This document shows, piece after piece, positions 1-4,735 of a stretch of DNA of 5,833 nt. This stretch comes from Oscillospiraceae bacterium (GTDB lineage Bacteria; Bacillota; Clostridia; Oscillospirales; Ruminococcaceae), in the NCBI GenBank assembly GCA_017472375.1, contig JAFUQL010000213.1:1-5833 (forward strand), read 5' to 3'. Numbering within the stretch: position 1 is the stretch's first letter; each line of letters starts with the position of its first letter. The translations under genes and the position numbers were made by a program. The notes beneath the pieces were generated by a model, which made no database searches, had not been told where the DNA came from, and saw only the letters and a program-made list of their open reading frames with translations.

Positions 1-315
1 GCCATCGCGGTGGGCATCATCACCTCTCTGGGCTTTGGCCCCCTGAGCGCCATCGCGCCTCTGGGCATGTATCTGCTGACCTTCTTCGACTACATCAGCA
101 ACAGCGAGATGATGCCCATTGTGGCTCTGATCACCTGCATCATGATCGGCTGGTGCGTCGGTCCCAAGTTCGTCACCGAGGAGGTCACCCGCAACGGCGA
201 GGGCTTCGCCCGCGAGAAGCTGTTCAACGTGATGATCCGCTACATCTGCCCTGTGATGCTGCTGGCCATCCTGGTGTTCTACACCGCCGCCCAGTTCGGC
301 TTCATCACCGTGTAA
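1..315 (+). CDS. Sodium-dependent (NSS/SNF family) transporter, C-terminal fragment
   Basis: This is the last 104 residues of a polytopic membrane protein that enters from the left edge in frame 1 and stops at TAA 313-315. It reads as the end of a bacterial neurotransmitter:sodium symporter, a family that imports amino acids or related solutes with Na+. Visible are a hydrophobic stretch at about residues 14-30 followed by an FDYISNSEMMP loop, a second membrane segment at about 38-58 ending in GWCVGPKF, a charged cytoplasmic loop (VTEEVTRNGEGF), and a last hydrophobic helix at about 76-102. The TFFDYxSN loop and the order short helix, charged loop, final helix are typical of the TM10-TM12 end of this family. 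The substrate cannot be inferred because the N-terminal binding helices lie outside the window. A GTG at position 10 is internal, not a start. The NSS call is from family resemblance in the fragment. Confidence 0.8.
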   Translation, partial: AIAVGIITSLGFGPLSAIAPLGMYLLTFFDYISNSEMMPIVALITCIMIGWCVGPKFVTEEVTRNGEGFAREKLFNVMIRYICPVMLLAILVFYTAAQFGFITV

Positions 316-367
316 GCGGCACCCTTTTTCCCGCGTTCCGCGCACTCTGCGCGCATAACAGTACAAG

Positions 368-413
368 ACAGCCCCCGCTGCGGCCCTTAAACCGCGGCGG
401 GGGCTGTTCTTTT
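368..413 (+). terminator. Rho-independent terminator of the NSS transporter gene
   Basis: An 11-bp perfect stem (368-378 with 397-407, ACAGCCCCCGC / GCGGGGGCTGT) extends inward through a G-U pair to further GC pairs around a loop rich in C, T and A. It is followed on the + strand by a T-rich run (TTCTTTT, 407-413). It lies about 50 bases after the transporter stop. The minus-strand side has no T run, so it is oriented for rightward transcription. Confidence 0.88.
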
Positions 414-433
414 ACGCATAAGACCGCACAAAA

Positions 434-479
434 ATGCGCCCCGGGCGGGCTTTCGGTTCAGAAAGCCTTCCCGGGGCGC
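434..479 (-). terminator. Terminator of the ychF-mtnN operon
   Basis: A long hairpin pairs 436-445 (GCGCCCCGGG) with 470-479 (CCCGGGGCGC), and then 448-454 (GGCTTTC) with 461-467 (GAAAGCC), across a small internal loop. Read on the minus strand it is followed by ATTTTTG, as expected for an intrinsic terminator 25 bases after the mtnN stop. The + side is followed by GTTTGTTTT, so it may also act as a second stop for the transporter transcript. Confidence 0.85.
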
Positions 480-504
480 TGTTTGTTTTATGTATCGGAC
501 ACGC

Positions 505-1188
505 TCACAGCCGCTCCAGCATATCGGCCACGATGGCGGTGGCGGTGGCCACATACTCGCTGATGCTGAACTTCTTCACCACCAGCACCTCATGGCCGTC
601 CTCGTCGGCATTGTCGCTCATGGCCCGCAGGATCACGCAGGGCACACCGCAGCGGGCGGCGATCTGGCTCACGGCGGCGCCCTCCATCTCCACGCAGTCG
701 GGCTGCACCTTGGCGGCAATGGCGGCCTTGGTCTCGCTGTCGCCCACAAAGGTGTCGCCGGTGGCGATGCGGCCGGTGAGGGCCTTGACCCCCAGCTTGG
801 CGCAGGCGGCCTCGGCGGCGGCGATCAGCGCCGGATCGCCGGCGTACTGCTTCAGGAAGGGGGCGCTCTGGCAGATCATGCTCACCTCGGCGTCGTGGTA
901 CACCACCTCTTTGCCGATGACCACATCGCCGATGCCGATGGCGTCGCTCATGTTGCCGGCGATGCCGGAAAAGATGATGGCCTCGGCGCCATAGCGGCCG
1001 CACAGTACCTGGGTGGTGGCGGCGGCGTTGGCCTTGCCCATGCCGGCGCAGCACACCACCACTTCCTTGTCGCCCAGCTTGCCGGTGTGGTAGTCCACCC
1101 CGGCGTACTGCTCCACCTGCACCTCGGTCAGGCGGGCGCAGAGCTGATCCACTTCATCGGGCATTGCGCCCATGATTCCGTATCTCAT
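505..1188 (-). CDS. mtnN: 5'-methylthioadenosine/S-adenosylhomocysteine nucleosidase
   Basis: This 227-aa cytoplasmic enzyme cleaves the glycosidic bond of methylthioadenosine and S-adenosylhomocysteine, releasing adenine and a thioribose sugar, which detoxifies and recycles products of SAM use. Its length fits the family (about 230 aa). The N-terminus MRYGIMGAMPDE matches the family start, with Glu12 at the position of the conserved catalytic-site glutamate. FSGIAGN (73-79) is the phosphorylase-fold glycine motif, ATGDTFVGD (142-150) a substrate-site loop, and VEMEG (166-170) with Glu169 the ribose-binding glutamate. SDNAD (191-195) supplies Asp192, the catalytic acid. The start at 1188 is chosen because a full AAGGAGGT ribosome site lies 4 bases upstream and homology begins there; a longer in-frame ATG at 1245 would lie inside ychF. 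It follows ychF by only 10 bases, with its ribosome site overlapping the ychF stop, so translational coupling is likely. Pfs is an older name. Confidence 0.96.
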   Translation of the reverse strand: MRYGIMGAMPDEVDQLCARLTEVQVEQYAGVDYHTGKLGDKEVVVCCAGMGKANAAATTQVLCGRYGAEAIIFSGIAGNMSDAIGIGDVVIGKEVVYHDAEVSMICQSAPFLKQYAGDPALIAAAEAACAKLGVKALTGRIATGDTFVGDSETKAAIAAKVQPDCVEMEGAAVSQIAARCGVPCVILRAMSDNADEDGHEVLVVKKFSISEYVATATAIVADMLERL

Positions 1189-1192
1189 GCCG

Positions 1193-1200
1193 ACCTCCTT
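1193..1200 (-). promoter_or_regulatory. Ribosome binding site of mtnN overlapping the ychF stop
   Basis: On the minus strand this reads AAGGAGGT, 4 bases before the mtnN ATG. Its first two bases are the last two of the ychF TAA (1199-1201). This fixes the mtnN start at 1188 and places terminating ribosomes of ychF directly on the mtnN initiation site. Confidence 0.9.
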
Positions 1201-2311
1201 ACACGTTGAACAGGAACTCGATGATGTCGCCATCCTTGACCACATACTCCTTGCCCTCGGTGCGCTGCAGGCCCTTGGCCTTCACTGCGGCCATGTCGTA
1301 GCCACAGGCTACAAAGTCGTCGTAGGCGACCACGGTGGCGCGGATGAAGCCGCGCTCAAAGTCGGAGTGGATCTTGCCGGCGGCCTGCGGAGTCTTGGTT
1401 CCGCGGCGGATGGTCCAGGCGCGGCACTCCTTCTTGCCGTCGGTCAAAAAGCTGATGAGACCCAGCAGGGTGTAGCTGGCCTTGATCAGATTGTCCAGGC
1501 CGGTGGCGGTGATGCCCATCTCGGCCAGGAACTCCGCCTTCTCCTCGGGGGTGTAGTCGGCGATGTCCTCCTCGGTCTTGGCGCAGATGGGGATGCACTG
1601 GGCGCCCTCTGCCTCGGCGCGCTGGCGGACGATGGTCAGGTAGGGGTTGTCCTCCATGCCCTCCATCAGGTCGTCCTCGCTCAGGTTGGCGGCGTAGATG
1701 ACCGGCTTGGCGGTCAGCAGCCCCATCTCCTTGCGCTGGGCCATCATGTCGTCGTCCTTCTCGTCCCAGGCAAAGGTGCGGGCGTTCTTGCCCTCGCTCA
1801 GATGAGCGGCCAGCTCGGCCAGCCATGCGGCGGCGGCAGCAGCCTTCTTGTCGCCGGTCTTGGCGGCCTTGGCCAGGCGGGCCTGGCGGTTCTCCACCAC
1901 CTCCAGGTCGCTGAGGATCAGCTCGGTGTCGATGGTCTCGATGTCGCGGATAGGATCCACGCTGCCCTCCACATGGATGACGTCGGTGCCGTCAAAGCAG
2001 CGCACCACATGGACGATGGCGTCGCACTCGCGGATGTTGCCCAGGAACTTGTTGCCCAGGCCCTCGCCGCGGCTGGCACCCTTCACCAGTCCGGCGATGT
2101 CCACAAACTCCACGATGGCGGGGGTTTTCTTGTTGGTGTCCCAGATCTCGGCCAGCTTGTCCAGCCGGGCATCGGGCACGGCCACGATGCCGGTGTTGGG
2201 ATCGATGGTGCAGAAGGGATAGTTGGCCGCCTGCGCGTTCTTGGTGCTGGTGATGGCGTTGAACAGGGTGCTCTTGCCCACATTGGGCAGGCCCACGATG
2301 CCTAATTTCAT
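1199..2311 (-). CDS. ychF: Redox-regulated ATPase YchF (OLA1/Obg-related)
   Basis: This 370-aa protein is the universally conserved YchF P-loop NTPase of the TRAFAC/Obg group. In characterised members it prefers ATP to GTP, associates with ribosomes and affects stress responses. The Walker A motif GLPNVGKST lies at residues 7-15 and DIAGL (G3) at 71-75. The G4 site reads NLSE (209-212) instead of NKxD, the family signature for relaxed base specificity. A charged helical insertion runs from about 129 to 175. The C-terminal TGS domain (about 284-369) includes RRGTKTPQAAGKIHSDFERGF and ends KDGDIIEFLFNV, the typical YchF terminus. The start at 2311 (MKLGIVG) fits the family and is preceded by GAGG about 9 bases upstream; an upstream in-frame ATG at 2332 would add seven unusual residues before the conserved start. 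It is the first gene of the ychF-mtnN operon, driven by the promoter at 2422-2450. Confidence 0.97.
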   Translation of the reverse strand: MKLGIVGLPNVGKSTLFNAITSTKNAQAANYPFCTIDPNTGIVAVPDARLDKLAEIWDTNKKTPAIVEFVDIAGLVKGASRGEGLGNKFLGNIRECDAIVHVVRCFDGTDVIHVEGSVDPIRDIETIDTELILSDLEVVENRQARLAKAAKTGDKKAAAAAAWLAELAAHLSEGKNARTFAWDEKDDDMMAQRKEMGLLTAKPVIYAANLSEDDLMEGMEDNPYLTIVRQRAEAEGAQCIPICAKTEEDIADYTPEEKAEFLAEMGITATGLDNLIKASYTLLGLISFLTDGKKECRAWTIRRGTKTPQAAGKIHSDFERGFIRATVVAYDDFVACGYDMAAVKAKGLQRTEGKEYVVKDGDIIEFLFNV

Positions 2312-2421
2312 GGTCGGTTTCCTCTTTTCCAAACGGATGTTTTATCGCGGCGGCGCGGTTTTGCCCGTGCCTGGCCGCAAACTGCCTGTGTATGCCGAAA
2401 AGCAGCTCATAGCTGGTTTTT

Positions 2422-2450
2422 ATTATACTTGATTTTCATGGCGGTTGCAA
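2422..2450 (-). promoter_or_regulatory. Sigma-A-type promoter of ychF-mtnN
   Basis: On the minus strand TTGCAA (2450-2445) and TATAAT (2427-2422) are separated by exactly 17 bases. The -10 is a perfect consensus and the -35 matches at four of six positions. Transcription would begin near 2414-2416, giving a ychF leader of about 100 bases. No convincing terminator-type hairpin was seen in the leader. Confidence 0.82.
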
Positions 2451-2481
2451 CAAGCCCCCGCTGGCGCGGGGCATTTCTTCC

Positions 2482-2548
2482 CTGTGCGGCCCTTTTTTGT
2501 GGACAGGCGGACACAAAACAGCCTGTTTTTGTGACGCGCACAAAAAAG
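2482..2548. repeat. Cluster of four CACAAAA/TTTTGTG inverted elements
   Basis: Four copies of the 7-mer TTTTGTG or its complement lie at 2485-2491, 2512-2518, 2527-2533 and 2539-2545, in alternating orientation. The outer pair extends to perfect 10-base arms (CTTTTTTGTG 2482-2491; CACAAAAAAG 2539-2548). The middle pair forms CACAAAACAG-C-CTGTTTTTGTG (2512-2533, one extra T). The last pair has 8-base perfect arms around ACGCG (2526-2546). The position just upstream of the likely promoter of the 2688 gene suggests operator sites, but the regulator is unknown. Confidence 0.5.
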
Positions 2549-2571
2549 TTGAAAAAATCTGGCAATCAGCA

Positions 2572-2600
2572 TTGAAAACCGCGTTAGAGTGTGTTAAACT
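2572..2600 (+). promoter_or_regulatory. Possible promoter of the 2688 gene
   Basis: TTGAAA (2572-2577, four of six to the -35 consensus) and TAAACT (2595-2600, four of six to the -10 consensus) are 17 bases apart, preceded by A-rich DNA. A start near 2607 would give a leader of about 80 bases. This is the best pairing I could find on this strand, but it is only moderately good. Confidence 0.35.
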
Positions 2601-2687
2601 TTGTAAGGTTAAACAGTATTGATCCATTGTGCCGGTGATCAACTTCTGTCACTTGCCCGTATCACAAGATGACTTGGAGGTTTCCCC

Positions 2688-3068
2688 ATGACCCAACCCA
2701 TCTACAAGCTCCTGATGCTGTCCGGCCGGTTTGAGCGGGACGACGTGACCAACGATTGGAAGCACCTTGCCGGTGTGCGCCGTGTGGTCACCATTCAGCC
2801 CGGCGACATCCTGCCTGAGTGCGGCATCAAGGTGGAGCGCTACCTGCGCGGCCCCGAGGGTCATCCCGACGGCGTGCTTCTGCACACCGCATACGACAGC
2901 TGCCGCGTACACCCCGGCCCGCTGCAGACCGTTTCGCTTCTGCAGGAGGGCATCGACGAGTGGGGCTATTTCTCCCACTGGTCCACTCAGATGCAGTTCC
3001 AGCTGCTGCCCATCGACGAAGCCCCGCTGGACTTCGCCCGCATCATCGCCCCCACCCCGGAGGACTGA
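2688..3068 (+). CDS. Hypothetical protein, 126 aa, soluble
   Basis: I do not recognise this protein. It starts at ATG 2688 with TGGAGGT (2675-2681) six bases upstream, and ends at TGA 3066-3068. It has no signal peptide and no membrane segment, so it is probably cytoplasmic. The composition is mixed alpha/beta in appearance: a hydrophobic strand-like start (IYKLLMLSGRF), then VRRVVTIQPGDILPECGIKVERYL at about 30-53. A His/Pro-rich middle (HTAYDSCRVHPGP, 66-78) and an aromatic stretch (EWGYFSHWS, 91-99) follow, and the protein finishes with an acidic, proline-containing tail. Two cysteines (45 and 72) are not in a metal-binding pattern. It is monocistronic: its own upstream region holds the candidate promoter, and a strong terminator follows 24 bases after the stop. 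Codon use and GC match the neighbours, and its good ribosome site and terminator support it as a real gene. Confidence 0.75.
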   Translation: MTQPIYKLLMLSGRFERDDVTNDWKHLAGVRRVVTIQPGDILPECGIKVERYLRGPEGHPDGVLLHTAYDSCRVHPGPLQTVSLLQEGIDEWGYFSHWSTQMQFQLLPIDEAPLDFARIIAPTPED

Positions 3069-3088
3069 CGTCCTCCAGACCCATATGC

Positions 3089-3140
3089 AAGCACATAAAA
3101 AGGCCCGCAGCCGTGCTGCGGGCCTTTTTATGTGTTTTTT
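3089..3140. terminator. Bidirectional terminator between convergent genes
   Basis: A 19-bp perfect stem pairs 3092-3110 with 3116-3134 around a CCGTG loop, and A-T and G-T pairs extend it to 3089-3137. The core GGCCCGCAG/CTGCGGGCC is flanked by AAAAA on the left and TTTTT on the right, so each strand shows a GC stem followed by a T run. It serves both the rightward gene ending at 3068 and the leftward operon ending at 3140; the + side T run reaches the last base of that operon's stop codon. Confidence 0.93.
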
Positions 3141-3523
3141 TATTGGTCTGGCCAGCCGGCCTGGAGCATGGCATCCCGCACAGCGCGGCGCACCGCGCGG
3201 CTGGTGCCGGTGGCTCCACTCACATCGTCCACCTGCCAGCTCTGCCGGTCCAGGATCTCCCCCACCAAGCGGCTGGCTGCCGTTCCGCCGATCGCGGGGG
3301 TCTCGCTGCCTGCATCCACCGAGATGCTGGCCATGCCCCCCTTTCGGTTCACCCGGATCTCCACCTGCACCGGGCCGCCGTAACCCTGCGCACTGGCGGT
3401 ATAGCTGCCGGGCGTACCCGGCCCGCTCACATCGGTGCGTCCCGCCAGCCGCCAGGCCAGCAGCACCACCAAAAGCACCAGCCCTCCCGCGAGGACCGCG
3501 GCCGCACGTTGCTGTCTTGTCAT
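3140..3523 (-). CDS. Membrane-anchored FMN-binding (flavinylated) domain protein
   Basis: This 127-aa protein has a short positive N-terminus (MTRQQR), one membrane segment at about 8-27, and then a single extracytoplasmic FMN_bind domain of the RnfG/NqrC type. The domain begins GSYTASAQGYGGPVQVEI (39-56), continues with an ETPAIG motif (74-79), and ends QSWQVDDVSGATGTSRAV (94-111). SGAT at 102-105 followed by GTS is the recognised site for covalent FMN attachment by ApbE-type flavin transferases, with Thr105 as the expected acceptor. Known relatives act as one-electron carriers at the outer face of the membrane; that role here is inferred. It lacks the larger RnfG architecture and has no Rnf/Nqr genes beside it. 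Its ATG (3521-3523) overlaps the TGA of the upstream LCP-like gene (ATGA), so the two are co-translated. The stop abuts the bidirectional terminator. No apbE is seen in the window. Confidence 0.9.
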   Translation of the reverse strand: MTRQQRAAAVLAGGLVLLVVLLAWRLAGRTDVSGPGTPGSYTASAQGYGGPVQVEIRVNRKGGMASISVDAGSETPAIGGTAASRLVGEILDRQSWQVDDVSGATGTSRAVRRAVRDAMLQAGWPDQ

Positions 3524-4422
3524 TCTGTGTCCTCCTGTGTTTCCTCGGGGGGTGGGCTGACCTCGGGCTGCTGCGCCGCCTGAAAGATCTCCCGCGCAAG
3601 CCGCAGGCTGTCGTCGGTCAGCTCATAGCGCCGGCCGGCGCTGTCCCATGCACCGGGCAGAAGCTGGAATTCCGGCACGCAGCCCCCCGCGCCCAGCTGT
3701 TCCAACAGCTCTTCCAGCTCGATCAGGTCGGTGGCTGACAGGTTGGTGAGCAGCTTGCCGCTGTTTGCCCGCAGTCCATCCAGCCCCTGCCGGGTCAGTG
3801 TTTCCATCCCCTGCAGGGCAAATGCCTGCCACACAGCGGCCCGCAGCCGGGCGCCGGTCACCGGCTCCAGCTCTCCGGCCGCCAAAAGCTCTGCCGCGGC
3901 CGCTGTGTCCAGCACGGCCGCCCCGTCGCTCAGCCCCAGCACCTCCCGCGCTGAGGCGGTGAGGATGCCGTCTGGGTTCACCCGCACCTGACCCAATCCT
4001 TCAAATGCGGCGGCCCACACCTGCGGGGTGGCCGCCAGATACCGCTCCACCCGGATGCCCAGTGTGTCGGCCAGCAGTGCGCCCGCCCGGGCGGGGCCGG
4101 CGGCGGCGTAGCAGGCTCCCAGCGTGACCGGCCTGCCCTCTGCGTCCAGCACCACCGTTTCGGCGGGCAGGGTCACTGCCCGCAGGCCCGCATCACCACC
4201 GCTGAGCCGCATCAGCACAAACGCCGGTTCCTCCCCCGCCACCGCCGCCAGCAGGGTGCGGTCCCCCGCCGACACGGGCACGCCGGACTGCGCCGTGCCC
4301 ACCGGGCCAGCCTGGCGATCCTGCCACACCGACCACCAGGCAAAGAACCCCATCAGCGGCATGACCACCGCCAGGGTGAGAAAAAAGGACAGCCAAAACG
4401 CCTTCGCGCCGCTTGCACGCAT
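3520..4422 (-). CDS. LCP-fold-like membrane protein lacking canonical catalytic residues
   Basis: This 300-aa protein has a short basic N-terminus, one membrane helix at about 9-30 (SFFLTLAVVMPLMGFFAWW), a large extracytoplasmic domain, and an acidic Pro/Glu tail (288-300). Its domain resembles LytR-CpsA-Psr (LCP) proteins in layout. FVLMRLSGGDAGLRAVTLP (68-86) sits where LCP proteins have a strand, a turn and SIPRDT. CYAAAGPARAGALLADTLG (104-122) resembles the AYxxGG helix, and IRVERYLAATPQVWAAAFEG (123-142) the IxxYVxVxFxGF segment. The terminus PGAWDSAGRRYELTDD (256-271) resembles the usual LCP end. The RD pair of the PRDT motif is replaced by AE (LPAETV), and the later Arg-rich active-site block is not visible. 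If the assignment holds, phosphotransferase activity on polyprenyl-linked glycopolymers is doubtful and a binding or scaffolding role is more likely. ATG 4422 is chosen over GTG 4431 because GTG touches the ribosome site. It is first in an operon with the FMN-binding gene. Confidence 0.7.
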   Translation of the reverse strand: MRASGAKAFWLSFFLTLAVVMPLMGFFAWWSVWQDRQAGPVGTAQSGVPVSAGDRTLLAAVAGEEPAFVLMRLSGGDAGLRAVTLPAETVVLDAEGRPVTLGACYAAAGPARAGALLADTLGIRVERYLAATPQVWAAAFEGLGQVRVNPDGILTASAREVLGLSDGAAVLDTAAAAELLAAGELEPVTGARLRAAVWQAFALQGMETLTRQGLDGLRANSGKLLTNLSATDLIELEELLEQLGAGGCVPEFQLLPGAWDSAGRRYELTDDSLRLAREIFQAAQQPEVSPPPEETQEDTE

Positions 4423-4430
4423 CCCGCGCA

Positions 4431-4437
4431 CCTCCCT
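4431..4437 (-). promoter_or_regulatory. Ribosome binding site deciding the LCP-like gene start
   Basis: On the minus strand this is AGGGAGG, 8 bases before ATG 4422. The alternative GTG start (4429-4431) shares its first base with this site, leaving no spacing, so initiation at 4422 is preferred. Confidence 0.8.
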
Positions 4438-4454
4438 TCGGCCATGAGCCGAGC

Positions 4455-4497
4455 TTGTGTATACAGCATGGCCCGCCGGGGCAGACTGTATTCACAA
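4455..4497. promoter_or_regulatory. 43-bp imperfect dyad between divergent genes
   Basis: TTGTGTATACAG (4455-4466) and CTGTATTCACAA (4486-4497) are inverted copies matching at 11 of 12 positions. They share a centre at 4476 with an inner CCCG-C-CGGG dyad (4472-4480); overall 17 of 21 positions pair. No T run follows on either strand, so it is not a terminator. It lies 32 bases from the LCP-like start and 23 from the small gene's start. TATACA on the minus strand and TGTATT on the + strand sit where -10 elements would be, but neither has a good -35. A shared operator or paired activator-dependent promoters are the likely readings. Confidence 0.55.
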
Positions 4498-4520
4498 CGC
4501 CATGGAAAGGAGCTGTCATT

Positions 4521-4670
4521 ATGGAGCGCGAGAAGGAAGAATTTTGGGTGGAGCTGCCGCTGAGACCCCAGCAGCAGGCCTGCGCCAGTAAAAGCGACCC
4601 GCTGGGGAGCTGGACCGGCGTGCCGGAGGATCCCTACGAGGTCCCGGTGCAGGATGCGGACGACCTGTGA
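4521..4670 (+). CDS. Small hypothetical protein, 49 aa
   Basis: ATG 4521 has AAAGGAG about 9 bases upstream and the frame stops at TGA 4668-4670; an in-frame ATG at 4413 would run through the divergent ribosome site and is unlikely. The protein is acidic and has no membrane segment or signal. It has a charged start (MEREKEEFWVELPL), a short Gln/Ala/Cys linker, then a tight-looking C-terminal block, SDPLGSWTGVPEDPYEVPVQ followed by DADDL. That Gly/Pro/aromatic block with a terminal Asp-rich tail resembles short uncharacterised proteins I associate with Clostridia, but I cannot name a family or function. It is divergent from the LCP-like operon across a symmetric intergenic element, and is followed after 17 bases by a hairpin terminator that it shares with uppP. 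Ribosome site, spacing and terminator support a real gene. Confidence 0.7.
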   Translation: MEREKEEFWVELPLRPQQQACASKSDPLGSWTGVPEDPYEVPVQDADDL

Positions 4671-4682
4671 CCCAGCCGGCAC

Positions 4683-4720
4683 AAAAAACGGCGCGGCCCT
4701 GTACACAAGGGCCGCGCCGT
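4683..4720 (-). terminator. Terminator of uppP, probably also of the small + gene
   Basis: A 13-bp perfect stem pairs 4688-4700 (ACGGCGCGGCCCT) with 4708-4720 around a GTACACA loop. On the minus strand it is followed by TTTTTT (complement of 4683-4688), ideal for ending uppP, whose stop is at 4736. On the + strand it is followed by CTTTGCTTATT, a weaker T-rich stretch, so it may also stop the gene ending at 4670. Confidence 0.88.
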
Positions 4721-4735
4721 CTTTGCTTATTCCGC

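Larger units (their letters stand above)
2312..2687. other. 376-base intergenic region between divergent ychF and an unknown gene
   Basis: This is the longest gene-free stretch, and clearly more AT-rich than the genes in its right half. It holds the ychF promoter on the minus strand, a small CCCCGC-TGGC-GCGGGG hairpin at 2456-2471 beside that promoter's -35, and a cluster of four CACAAAA/TTTTGTG elements at 2482-2548. A probable rightward promoter lies at 2572-2600 and a short possible hairpin at about 2648-2674. An open frame on the minus strand at 2436-2642 has no ribosome site and no recognisable protein character, so I treat the region as non-coding. Confidence 0.7.

Noticed and set aside
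1172..2305. Long open frame on the + strand opposite ychF
   Set aside because: Its Gly/Ala/Leu/His-rich product is the typical mirror frame of a GC-rich gene; ychF on the other strand has full family motifs.
2456..2471. CCCCGC-TGGC-GCGGGG hairpin as a terminator
   Set aside because: The stem is six pairs only, there is no clean T run on either strand, and no gene ends there.
2526..2546. Rex (NADH/NAD+) operator
   Set aside because: TTGTG and CACAA are present, but the spacing is 5 bases instead of 8 and the inner A/T contacts are missing.
2436..2642. 68-codon open frame on the minus strand in the large intergenic region
   Set aside because: It has no ribosome site, an unconvincing composition, and overlaps the ychF promoter and the repeat cluster.
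3140..3523. RnfG/NqrC subunit of an ion-pumping complex
   Set aside because: The protein is far shorter than RnfG or NqrC and no other complex subunits are adjacent; only the FMN-binding domain is shared.
2767..3738. Long + strand frames through the 126-aa gene, the terminator and the FMN-binding gene
   Set aside because: They read through a strong terminator, give Pro/Arg/Ser-rich shadow proteins and lack ribosome sites.
4455..4497. Intrinsic terminator in the divergent region
   Set aside because: There is no T run on either side and no gene ends there; both flanking genes start outward from it.
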